From Phytophthora sp. 'mugwort' (Eukaryota; Oomycota; Peronosporomycetes; Peronosporales; Peronosporaceae): 64,000 bases of DNA. The position numbers and the translations under genes are program-made. This document shows, in pieces, positions 21,215-30,600 of the stretch. The stretch spans positions 1,674,001-1,738,000 of the forward strand of contig JAUCEF010000007.1 of assembly GCA_033558025.1 (NCBI GenBank). Direction: 5' to 3'. Each line of letters opens with the position of its first letter. Within the stretch, counting starts at the first letter, position 1. The notes under the pieces were generated by a model. It had not been told where the DNA came from, ran no database searches, and was given only the letters and a program-made list of their open reading frames with translations.

Positions 21215-22948
21215 ATGGGCGACAGACGCAAGATGCTGCTAGCGTCCGCTTTGGTGCTGATGGCCATGACGCTGCTGAGCGTTCCGACTGTTGCCGAGTG
21301 TCCCAACGGCTGTTCGGGCAACGGAGCGTGCATGGCCAAGGACATGTGCAACTGCTACAAGAATTACCAGGGCAATGACTGCTTGGACCGCACGTGCCAG
21401 TTCGGTTACGCTCACGCCGACACGCCCAAGGGCGACATTAACATGGACCAGAATCGAAAGACTCCGAATTGGATCCTCACGGACTCGCAGCAGGACCCTG
21501 CGGGCACGTACGAGTACTTTAACCCGGACGCGCAGACGAACGAGGCGCATTTCAACATGGAATGTTCCAACAAGGGCCTGTGTGATCGAGCTTTGGGGTC
21601 GTGCACGTGCTTCGACGGGTTCGAAGGAGTGGCGTGTCAGCGATCTGCTTGTCCAAACAAGTGCAGCGGCCACGGAACGTGTGAGAGCCTCCGGGAGCTG
21701 GGACTTAAGGCACCAGGCACGCTGTTTGGAATCCCGGATGACTCGAAAGCAGTCGCGTATGATCTCTGGGATAGTCGCGTCACGTACGGCTGCCGTTGCG
21801 ACCCGTGGTATCATGGCGCGGACTGCTCGCTGCGTTCGTGCAAAGTTGGTGTGGATCCCATGTTCCTCTCTGTGGGCTCTGCTACGTACGAGACGTTTGT
21901 ATTGCACGTTTACCTTGATGTCACTATTACTACTTGGACTGCTGACGCTGGCGACTACGTACGGCTGCGGTTGTTTGATTATCACGGCGAATCTTACATC
22001 ACGGAGCCGACTCACTTCGTAACGGATGCAACGCTTGCCGGTGCAGTAGCCAACGCGGCCGCTGTAGCTGCAGCGATCAAGAAAATCCCGAATCAAACCT
22101 TCCGCGACGTTCTCTGCGAACCCACCGGTGCTAACGTCGGGACAGACCTCGATGGTTACATATCCCTGCGTCCGGCGTCTACGCTTGGAATGTCAGTTGT
22201 CTGTCAGTTTACCGAAAACCCAGGTAGGCTGCGTACGCCTGAAGTGGCGGCTCTCGACTTCAAGCAGAATGTCGACCCATCTTTGGAACTGTCCGAGGTG
22301 AGAACTATGGAGGAAGGAATGGACAACGAATGGTTTACTCAAGACTCGGGCATCGTCGTGACAGCTCCGACAAGCACGACTGTCTTCACGGTGACAAATG
22401 TCAATGCTGCTTCCTTTGTAAGCGCTGAGACTGTGACGCTGTTCAAGCTCGGGCCACATGTAGTGGCGGGTGGCCTCACAGCCGCGACTACACTCACACT
22501 CAAATACGCACTTGTCCACACAGTCGGTACAGCAACTCGCTTCGACGCGGTGAAAGCAGCGAATGGCAACGGTGGTATGGAAGTGTCTGAGCTTACTGTG
22601 GCAGCTATAGTGGTGGACCGTACTGTTCCAGCGGCACTCACTGTATCAGCCGGCACTGTTCCTGTGGCTGGCGATTTGATATTTTTCGAAAATCAGTTTT
22701 ACACGGTGGCTTCAGTTGCGGCGTCAGTCGTCACGCTGGATAGACCTTTTCTCGGAAACTCTGCTGATGGCGGTGACAGTACAGCTACGGTCGCGTATAA
22801 GGTCGTCGCCCCGAAAGAGGCGCTCCAGTACAACTACGTCTCCCCGTGCTCCGGTCGCGGCCTCTGCGCTACCGAGACGGGCGTCTGCGCTTGCTTCAAG
22901 GGCTACACGAACGACAACTGTGACACGCAGAACATTCTGGCGCTGTAG
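21215..22948 (+). CDS. Secreted EGF-like protein of the SIG1/mastigoneme (Mas2-like) family
   Basis: A 577-residue intronless gene with a signal peptide (about residues 1-27, hydrophobic core LLASALVLMAMTLLSV). Four EGF-like Cys modules are visible: CPNGCSGNGACMAKDMCNCY, CSNKGLCDRALGSCTCFDGF, CPNKCSGHGTCESL continued by CRCDPWYHGADC, and C-terminal CSGRGLCATETGVCACFKGY. The blocks RTCQFGYAHADTPKGDIN and ECSNKGLCDR match the stramenopile family that includes diatom SIG1 and the tubular flagellar-hair (mastigoneme) proteins of Ochromonas and Phytophthora. The middle 300 residues are Ala/Thr/Val rich without cysteine pairs. No GPI site or transmembrane segment follows the last module. A role in zoospore flagellar mastigonemes is inferred from the family; paralogues exist, so this need not be the main shaft protein. 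Confidence 0.85.
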   Translation: MGDRRKMLLASALVLMAMTLLSVPTVAECPNGCSGNGACMAKDMCNCYKNYQGNDCLDRTCQFGYAHADTPKGDINMDQNRKTPNWILTDSQQDPAGTYEYFNPDAQTNEAHFNMECSNKGLCDRALGSCTCFDGFEGVACQRSACPNKCSGHGTCESLRELGLKAPGTLFGIPDDSKAVAYDLWDSRVTYGCRCDPWYHGADCSLRSCKVGVDPMFLSVGSATYETFVLHVYLDVTITTWTADAGDYVRLRLFDYHGESYITEPTHFVTDATLAGAVANAAAVAAAIKKIPNQTFRDVLCEPTGANVGTDLDGYISLRPASTLGMSVVCQFTENPGRLRTPEVAALDFKQNVDPSLELSEVRTMEEGMDNEWFTQDSGIVVTAPTSTTVFTVTNVNAASFVSAETVTLFKLGPHVVAGGLTAATTLTLKYALVHTVGTATRFDAVKAANGNGGMEVSELTVAAIVVDRTVPAALTVSAGTVPVAGDLIFFENQFYTVASVAASVVTLDRPFLGNSADGGDSTATVAYKVVAPKEALQYNYVSPCSGRGLCATETGVCACFKGYTNDNCDTQNILAL

Positions 22949-23049
22949 AGGTCTATCGAGCGGGTAGTGACGAAAATTAACAGCAAAAATGACCACATAA
23001 AGTTGAGCAGAAGAAAAGCACCTTGTCTTTTTGCTCAAATTTTCAGTTT

Positions 23050-23070
23050 TCATTCCTTCACCAGTTTTTC
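23050..23070 (+). promoter_or_regulatory. Oomycete Inr/FPR-like core upstream of the USP gene
   Basis: TCATTCC followed by CACCAGTTTTTCG resembles the combined initiator and flanking promoter region of oomycete genes. It lies about 130 bp before the preferred start codon at 23188 and about 55 bp before the first in-frame ATG at 23110. Confidence 0.4.
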
Positions 23071-23187
23071 GTTTCACATTTCCTATAAATAGTTTTTATT
23101 CTCTGCTACATGTACATGTATATTCACCTAAGTAATCTGTTCAACCAATTTATCGTGTTTTCGGTTGTTTGCTTTGCCCATTTAACC

Positions 23188-26100
23188 ATGCGCGTTAATT
23201 TCCGTGGCAACTTGCCAGCGAGATCAAGACTGCAATTCAGCACCTTCGTCCGTCAGCTGTCCATAATTGATGTGCACACAGCCAACGCTGCCTTTAACCG
23301 AGCTCGCGGACATTGCCGAGGCCTCGATCTCCAGTGTTTTCGAGACACTTTGCTGCACGAAGCGTTTGTGGCGATTCCAGAGCATTTAGTGCAAAGACTT
23401 TTCCGCGAATGGAATGCCAGTGGCACTGGAGAGCTCACGTTGTCAGAATTTACTGCAGGTGTCGCTGCAGCTGGCAAAGGTTCGCGAGACGATCTCTTGC
23501 GGATAATTTTCGGGATAATCAGTCCAAAGGGCGATGACCTTATCGTCTCCAGGTCCGATGTCTCCCGCTATTTTGAATCCGTCGCTACCAAATCTGGTTG
23601 TTTGGCTATAGAGAAGGGCAAACCAAGTCGATCGTGGACGTCTAATGACCTCCAAAATGTTCTGTTTGGGAAGTCCAGAGCGGGAAAGCTCCCACTAGCG
23701 ACGTTCCTTGCAGTTTTAGGTTCCACTAGTTCGTTCGAGGAACTCTATTTTCTCGACTGGATAACAATTCTCGCAACAAGAGTTCTGGGGGCACAGAATT
23801 TTGCTCTTCTGCCATTTGTTACTACTCAAATATTATCAGACTTGAACTTCTTTACGCCACGAGAAAGTCTTTCATCAAAGGAAAGACACGACATTCGCTT
23901 CGAACTGCGCAGCATTTTGTTTAACCTTTCCGTAGACACGGCAACACAAACACCGAGCTCCATCCTCGATCGATTTCGCAACGTTCTTGCTGACGCTTCT
24001 CTTGTCGACACGATTGTCCACGCATGGAAACATGTTTCTCCATTCAAGACACTGGATCAAATGACGTTCTCGTGCGTCGATACTAACCGCGAAGAGCTAA
24101 ACCTCTTTGTGTTGGGGTTATGCTGCGTTCAGGCATCAAATGTGGATCAAGTTTATCGACTGATGTTTGAGCTTTTCGATGAGGACAGCTGCGGGCAGAT
24201 CGATGTTGAACAACTGAGTGCTATCTTGCAGTTGACAACGGGTCTTTGCCCACTTGACAGCGAGCGTGAGGCTAGTATCGTCATTCATAGGCGGGGGAGA
24301 TCCCAGTCCTCGTTGTCTTCTCCATTGTCATCGCCAGGCAGATCGTCAACCGAAAACAACGCGAATCCCCAGGTCTTGTCATTGACAAATTTCATCGAAA
24401 TGGCACAAGAGCTGCCTGGGTTTTCTATTGCAGAGATGGAGACTGCGATGCTTCTTTTCCACTTCAAACGGTGCAACTCTCAAGGGTCTACCAACAAGTA
24501 CAGTACCATGTCATTGGCCCAGTTGCTAGCCAGTTATTCCTTAGAGCAAAAATTGGGATCGACAGCTTTTTGTCTTTTGAGCAACAACGAATGGCACGAG
24601 GTGATTGAAGAACAGTTGAAGTCTGCGTCCACTCACATCGACGCACAACTCCTGTATGAACAAGTGATTGCATTGCCGTCAGATCATGTGATAATGCCGT
24701 TACCAATCTGGTTGTTGATATCATTCTGGCATGAAATGAACAGCAACTCGACCTTGCATCAACAGAATTACTCAGCCGACTGGACATCTCATATCCACCT
24801 TCATCGTATTAACAGACAGGGCGCATTGAGTGGGTTCTGGATGCGTATCGTAGTGAATCTCACAAGTCGTGACGGCTTCGAACGAACTGCCGTTTTCCCT
24901 CAAGTGATTGGTTTCGAGCAATGCACTTTGCAAAGTGTGCTGGATGCGGCTCTCTTCCAGAAGAATTCGTGGGGGTATGGGAAAGACGCCAGTTCGGAAG
25001 TGGCCATACTGTGTCAAGTGCTGCTTGCGGAGCGCAACGTCGCAGGTGAAATCAAGACTATGTTTCTACAGGAGGACCCAACGACGGTACAACAAGAGCA
25101 GCTAGCGACGCCTCTAGGCTTGATCCTTCCGTCTCTGTGTCCTTTGTGGGCATTGGAAGGTATCGCTGCTCATGATAAACTTGCATTTGAGCTCCGCTTC
25201 TCGGTCGTTGAGGTGGAAAAAGCGACAGAGGATGGCGACTCCCAGTCAAGAAACGATGAAGAATTGGTACTCGATGATGATAAAATGAGTCAACAGCTCG
25301 TGTATCAGCAAGCACCGCAGACAATAGCTAAGGCCCCTCGAGGTTTGGCCAACTTAGGCAACACATGCTACATGAGTGCCGTCTTTCAATGCCTGAGCGC
25401 CACTCCACTGTTAAGAGCGGGTCTTATCCCAAAGAACAACTCGAATCACTTGTCGTGGACCGCATCACGTAAAACACCGCTCCAGTTAGCGAAGAAGCCG
25501 TTTCCAGAGCTCCTGGAGGACCTTTTTGATCAAATGAGTCGAAGCCAGGAAGACGCCACCACTGGCAACACCGCTATCTCTCCAATGAACGTGTTCAAAG
25601 CTTTTTCAGTACTCTCCCCAGAGATGGCAGACGGGAACCAGCAAGATGCTCAGGAATTCCTCGTTTGCCTATTAGGTTATCTGAGCAATGCACTTCAGCG
25701 TCGTGACCCCAAGCAACGTGGTGGATCTTCGATCTTGTCACCACGCAGTCACGACTGGTTGACAGACCTTTTCCAGCGAAAAGTTAATGAATCACACGAT
25801 CAATTCGCCCTACCGTTTGCTGCTAAAGACAGCAATGGACGACACGATCGACTGGTGGCTACCGAGTGGTGGGTTTCGCACCTCGTGAATGACCCATCCT
25901 CGATAAATGTGTTGTTTTCGGGACAATTCAAGAGTGTGCTCGTGTGCGATACATGTAAGCACCAGTCAGCACGATTTGAGCCCTTCTCGTCGCTTCAGTT
26001 GCCACTTGAACGACGCATTGCCGACTTGCCAACAGCACGAAATATACAAGATTTGGTAGTGATTCTGCACCTTACCGACTCATCACGAAAGGAATCGGAG

Positions 26101-27489
26101 AGACGCAGTCCTGTCCGCGTAGTAGTTCAGATCAGTGAACACTCTACAGTTGCTGAGGTGTTAGCACAGCTCCCGATTGCACCAACAACTTCCAATTCGC
26201 GGCGATACCTGATTGGCAATCCGAATGGGTTTACAATCCACAATTTATTTACTACGAACGGCGTTGACGGAGATCATTTCGAGGAGAACACGCCAGCAAG
26301 TGCGCTACCAAAGCCGACGCACGCATTTGAGCTTGTCACGATCACAAGTGGCGGGGATGACCTTGCCATCACCGCCACAAGCACGCAGCTTTATCTTCGA
26401 GTTGTGCATCGTCAAAACTTTTACGTGCCATTCTACTGCACAACGCCAACTCGTCAGGCGTTATGTGGTTCACCTTTCGTGTGTTCTTATACATTAGGAG
26501 CTCTCACAGGAAAGACACTGTATCAAATGGTATTCAAGCAGTTTCTTCTTAAACATAGCGTACAGTCCAGCCATCGCTCGATCAGGACAAACCTGGCAAC
26601 CAAGAAGCAAGACGCACCCTCATTCCTTCTCTGTCGTGTACGAGAAGATGGTGTCGCCTGTAGTCGCTGTCATTGGAGCACAGGTTGTCGTGGTTGTCAC
26701 GTCCCATTCACTGCCACCGCCGCGGAATTACTCGAGCTCGAATCTTACGAGACCATTGCAATTAACTGGAATATCCAGCTTCATCCCCAAGCTCCTTCCG
26801 CCTTCTGGTGGCTGCAATCCGATCCGATCCGTGATCACTCCAGCTACATTCACTACCGTCATACAAGAACGCACGCTCTACTTCAAAGTCTCCACTCGCT
26901 CTGCAACGTAGAACGCCTCGACGCCTCGTGCTCTCATTGCCACCAAGCGTCCTCACCGCACACCAAGCAGCTCTCGTTCTGGAGTCTTCCCCCCATCCTC
27001 GTCCTGCAACTCCAACGCTTTGAGCTCTCGATGGTCGACGGTGAGCACCAGTGGAAGAAACTGAGCCATAACGTCGACTTTCCCATACACAACCTCGACC
27101 TCGGCCATCTCATGGCAACCATCGACGGCGCCCACGACGACTCGGAGCTTTGCACTGAGCGTTGCTCCGTCGACTCGCTGGACTCGCGCGTGCGTCGTGG
27201 CATTGACTTTTTGCAGTATAAACTCGAGATCCCACTGAGCTCCGCGTCCAGAACGTGTACAAACTACGAACTCTACGCGGTTGTGAGCCATTCCGGCCAC
27301 GGAATCGCCTCGGGCCACTATACGGCGCAATTCCGCCGCACCAATGAAGGGGATTGGTGGTATGCAGACGACGCCGTGGTGTCACCATTGGCCCAGGACG
27401 ATCTCTCGCCATCCTCCAGCGCCTACCTGCTCTTCTACATGCGCCAAGACATCGCTAACGTTACCGATTTCTTCCCTGGTGTAATGTAG
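23188..27489 (+). CDS. Ubiquitin-specific protease with EF-hand N-terminus (USP32-like layout)
   Basis: Cysteine deubiquitinase of about 1,433 residues in a single exon. The frame is open from an ATG at 23110, but I prefer 23188 (MRVNFRGN) because the extra 26 residues look like leader sequence. The N-terminal part has calcium-sensor-like EF hands: WNASGTGELTLSEF and, about 250 residues later, FDEDSCGQIDVEQL, whose last ligand is Gln rather than Glu. The USP core begins with the Cys box GLANLGNTCYMSAVFQCL (Cys about 727). It continues with DGNQQDAQEFLVCLLGYL and a zinc-ribbon-like VCDTCKHQSARFEPF, and ends with the His box VSHSGHGIASGHYTAQF (His about 1377) and WWYADDAVV. The order EF hands then USP resembles USP32 and its relatives, which suggests calcium- or membrane-linked control. 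There is no C-terminal prenylation CaaX: the protein ends in GVM. Confidence 0.92.
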   Translation: MRVNFRGNLPARSRLQFSTFVRQLSIIDVHTANAAFNRARGHCRGLDLQCFRDTLLHEAFVAIPEHLVQRLFREWNASGTGELTLSEFTAGVAAAGKGSRDDLLRIIFGIISPKGDDLIVSRSDVSRYFESVATKSGCLAIEKGKPSRSWTSNDLQNVLFGKSRAGKLPLATFLAVLGSTSSFEELYFLDWITILATRVLGAQNFALLPFVTTQILSDLNFFTPRESLSSKERHDIRFELRSILFNLSVDTATQTPSSILDRFRNVLADASLVDTIVHAWKHVSPFKTLDQMTFSCVDTNREELNLFVLGLCCVQASNVDQVYRLMFELFDEDSCGQIDVEQLSAILQLTTGLCPLDSEREASIVIHRRGRSQSSLSSPLSSPGRSSTENNANPQVLSLTNFIEMAQELPGFSIAEMETAMLLFHFKRCNSQGSTNKYSTMSLAQLLASYSLEQKLGSTAFCLLSNNEWHEVIEEQLKSASTHIDAQLLYEQVIALPSDHVIMPLPIWLLISFWHEMNSNSTLHQQNYSADWTSHIHLHRINRQGALSGFWMRIVVNLTSRDGFERTAVFPQVIGFEQCTLQSVLDAALFQKNSWGYGKDASSEVAILCQVLLAERNVAGEIKTMFLQEDPTTVQQEQLATPLGLILPSLCPLWALEGIAAHDKLAFELRFSVVEVEKATEDGDSQSRNDEELVLDDDKMSQQLVYQQAPQTIAKAPRGLANLGNTCYMSAVFQCLSATPLLRAGLIPKNNSNHLSWTASRKTPLQLAKKPFPELLEDLFDQMSRSQEDATTGNTAISPMNVFKAFSVLSPEMADGNQQDAQEFLVCLLGYLSNALQRRDPKQRGGSSILSPRSHDWLTDLFQRKVNESHDQFALPFAAKDSNGRHDRLVATEWWVSHLVNDPSSINVLFSGQFKSVLVCDTCKHQSARFEPFSSLQLPLERRIADLPTARNIQDLVVILHLTDSSRKESERRSPVRVVVQISEHSTVAEVLAQLPIAPTTSNSRRYLIGNPNGFTIHNLFTTNGVDGDHFEENTPASALPKPTHAFELVTITSGGDDLAITATSTQLYLRVVHRQNFYVPFYCTTPTRQALCGSPFVCSYTLGALTGKTLYQMVFKQFLLKHSVQSSHRSIRTNLATKKQDAPSFLLCRVREDGVACSRCHWSTGCRGCHVPFTATAAELLELESYETIAINWNIQLHPQAPSAFWWLQSDPIRDHSSYIHYRHTRTHALLQSLHSLCNVERLDASCSHCHQASSPHTKQLSFWSLPPILVLQLQRFELSMVDGEHQWKKLSHNVDFPIHNLDLGHLMATIDGAHDDSELCTERCSVDSLDSRVRRGIDFLQYKLEIPLSSASRTCTNYELYAVVSHSGHGIASGHYTAQFRRTNEGDWWYADDAVVSPLAQDDLSPSSSAYLLFYMRQDIANVTDFFPGVM

Positions 27490-27646
27490 CCATCTGGGTC
27501 AGTGTTTTCATACGAATACCAGGTTAAATATTTTATCTACCTGTATGTAATACATACTACCCATTTGTACCCATTCTATGGTACGCTTGCCATTACTAGA
27601 CGTGTCGCAATGAGAAGCTCAGTGTACCATAAGCGTCCTCTGCAGC

Positions 27647-30600
27647 ATGGGGATGTCGCGATGCGAGGGCCTCGTGCGCATACGCGAGCGCGTTGTCTTC
27701 CGCTCATCCCCCAGTGTCCACCAGACAGAGGAAAGCGCGGACGATGCATCCTCCGACGGACGCGCGCGCGCCTTCGGTGGTCTGAGTGATGACGTGTGGT
27801 ATTGGTGCGTCTCCCGGACATCTGCTGCGTCTCTCGACTGGTTCACGACGGACGCCGGCACCGAGAGCAGCGATGGAGAGGATGCGTCACCGTCCATAAG
27901 CTCTAGCGGGGCGGTGTTACTCACCAGCACGCGAGTGTCGAGTGTCGAGGCGGTGGACGGAGAGACCGTCAAGCTGCCCGAGGGAGCGGATAGCGATGAT
28001 AACGCAGGAGTGTTTGTCACGTTACCAATAGACGAGCAGGAACGGAGACGACTCGAAAGTGTCTCGTTCTACGTGGAGGACGAGCTGTCAGGGAATGCGC
28101 TGCTGATTGAGACCGAGTCGTCGACACAGAGAGACCAGTGGGTGCAGTTTCTAGGCGAGTTATTACCTCAGGAGGAGGCGGATGAGGCTGAGAGTGACGA
28201 CGGCCAAGAGGCTGGAGATGACGTGGTGGAGGATTTTGAGTCGAGGTCGTCGATTTCGATGCGGTCGTTGCTGCATCAAGGCAAAGCGGAGAATCTCATG
28301 GAAGAAGGAGATCCGTTTGGCTTGTTGTCGCTTACGACGTCAGCGTTGAGCTCGATGGAGCGGCCTGGAGATCACGAGTCGGTGGGGAAAATGGTGACAA
28401 GTACAGCAGCACCTGGGATGTTTGCAATGGATCATTTTGAGCTGATGGAGGGAACTGGAGAAGAAGAGGAGATTGAAGACACAGGCGACAGCGATGTGAG
28501 CGCTACTGCCACAGATTGTGCAGCAGACACGGCAGTTGATCCGTCATTAGTCATACCATCTTCAGGTCGAGCACAAGAGACACCACTTCGTGAGCGTTCA
28601 ACCAGCAACGTCACGGACCCTCTTAGCTCCAGTCTGATCAAGGAAACCGCTACAACTACTCGGAATCGGCGGCACAGTCTCGGTGCTACGGTTGGCTCAA
28701 CTCCACGACCAGCAACTGGCTGTCTGCGCTGTAACAAAAGATTTGGACGGCTTATTCACACTCCCAAGGTCTGTGCGTCCTGTTCGCATCGATTTTGCCG
28801 CGATCACTGCAACCAGTGGACAGCCTTGACAATTGCCGAAGCGCTCACTCTCCCTCAAGTGCGGGAGTCGGTACCACTAGGCTCTCAAGTCGGCACAGCT
28901 CGAGCAGTCCCAAACTCTGAACTGAAGCGCGTATGCATGGACTGCCTCGTACGACAACAATTACTCACGTCACTTCAAGACGCTGGCGTGTATTATGCTT
29001 CAGCTGTCGACGATGCTGGTGGCTTGTCACGACTTGTCCGCTGGAAGTATTTTGACCAGGGCCCGAAGCACGAGCTTGTGCGTCATATTCGTGCTCGGAG
29101 CCTTGGTCCCTTGAGTCTCCTCTCGGCAATGTTCAAGTATCGGCAGCAACCATTCATGTTTGTGCTGGTGCTCGCGCAGCTCGTGAACAATGTTGAAAAC
29201 TGTATGGAGACGATGGATTTTTACTGGCCGCAGTTCTTGCAGTGGGGGGTTGTAAACCTTCCGGACGCCTCACCCAGTGTCCGTGCATTCTACCTCTTTT
29301 TCCTTGCGGCTACTGCTCGTCGGAGCGTGCATCTCGCGGTCAAGGCAGCGTGGGAATGTATTGCTGCTCATTGGGATGCCATGGCTGGCGGGTTTTACAA
29401 GCGCGGGAACGGTATTGTGGTCATGCTCTTTTTTGTGACAAATGTCAATTTCGGTGAGCCTCGAAGTGTACTGCCCCAACTGTTGTTCTCACAGGCACCA
29501 ATGCACCAGCGGGAATCCTTCGAGAAGCTACTGGAGCAATTGTATGAGTATGTGCGGCGGGCATATGCGGCGTCGCAGCGCGAGTCGCCGTTCTTTGAGT
29601 GGCTTCTTGCTCGCAGCAAGGAGGAAACCGTGGCCAGCTCTCGGAATGTGCAAAAGCAGCTCCGTTGTGGCGACGGGTTTCTAGATCCGTTCCCATTGAA
29701 TTACCATGAAGAAGCGCAGCTCCTGATACTGGAACGCCGAAGGTCTGGTACTCAACATCTCGTAGAGACAAAGCAACGGATGTGGAACAAACCAGCTCAG
29801 CAGATTTTCAGTGACGAAGTTCGGCTTGTGCGTTTCCTCGTGGATCTCTGCACATATCTGAAAGAAAACATATCGGAGCCTTCCCAGCGGAAGAAACAGC
29901 TCCCAGCTTTGTTGCAGGAGATGCTGCGTGGGAAACACATTCGGCCTGAGGCTGCATTGCCGCTTTCTGGTGTCCTGGCGTACTCACACCGCGTAGTCAA
30001 CGTACTCATTGAGGAAGGGACCGTATTTTCAACCAAAGCTCGAGCACCGACTTTAGTCTTCTTTGAGGTTATCGGTTCGTCATTAGAACGTGATGAGGAG
30101 TCTAGCGAGCTTGGAAATCGACCTACTCACGACACTGAAGTCGATGCATTGGTGGATGCTGCAGTGAACATGGAAAATGACAAGGATGGGCTCTTAGAAC
30201 CAGAGCAGCAAGAAATTCTAAACTATCTCGATGGAGAAACTGTTAGAACGTATGTGGTCGACTTGATTCCAGCCAGTCGAAGTGAATCTCAAGCTTCATT
30301 ACGGTCTTCAATCTCGGAAGATCTCGACGGTCTCAATCACGTTCTACCCGCTGGCTGCACGCCACCTAATGAGAAGGAAGTTACCAGTATTTACTCCGAT
30401 GAGGAAGGTGATGGATTCGGTGAAAAAGAAATAGGCGGTGAAGATGGCACGGACACAAGTGACAGTTTGGAGTCGGCAAACTCATCACAAATGTCGAAAT
30501 GCCCATTTTTTGGAGAACGTTTTGCTGATACACAAAAGCGGATTCGGGAAGAAAGCACTTTTTCACGCTTTCACGGCTGGGCATTAGTTCCCGTAATTGC

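Noticed and set aside
21239..22096. A 285-codon minus frame opposite the EGF-protein gene
   Set aside because: Antisense shadow of a Cys/Thr/Ala-rich coding region; Arg/Val-rich translation with no domain or signal.
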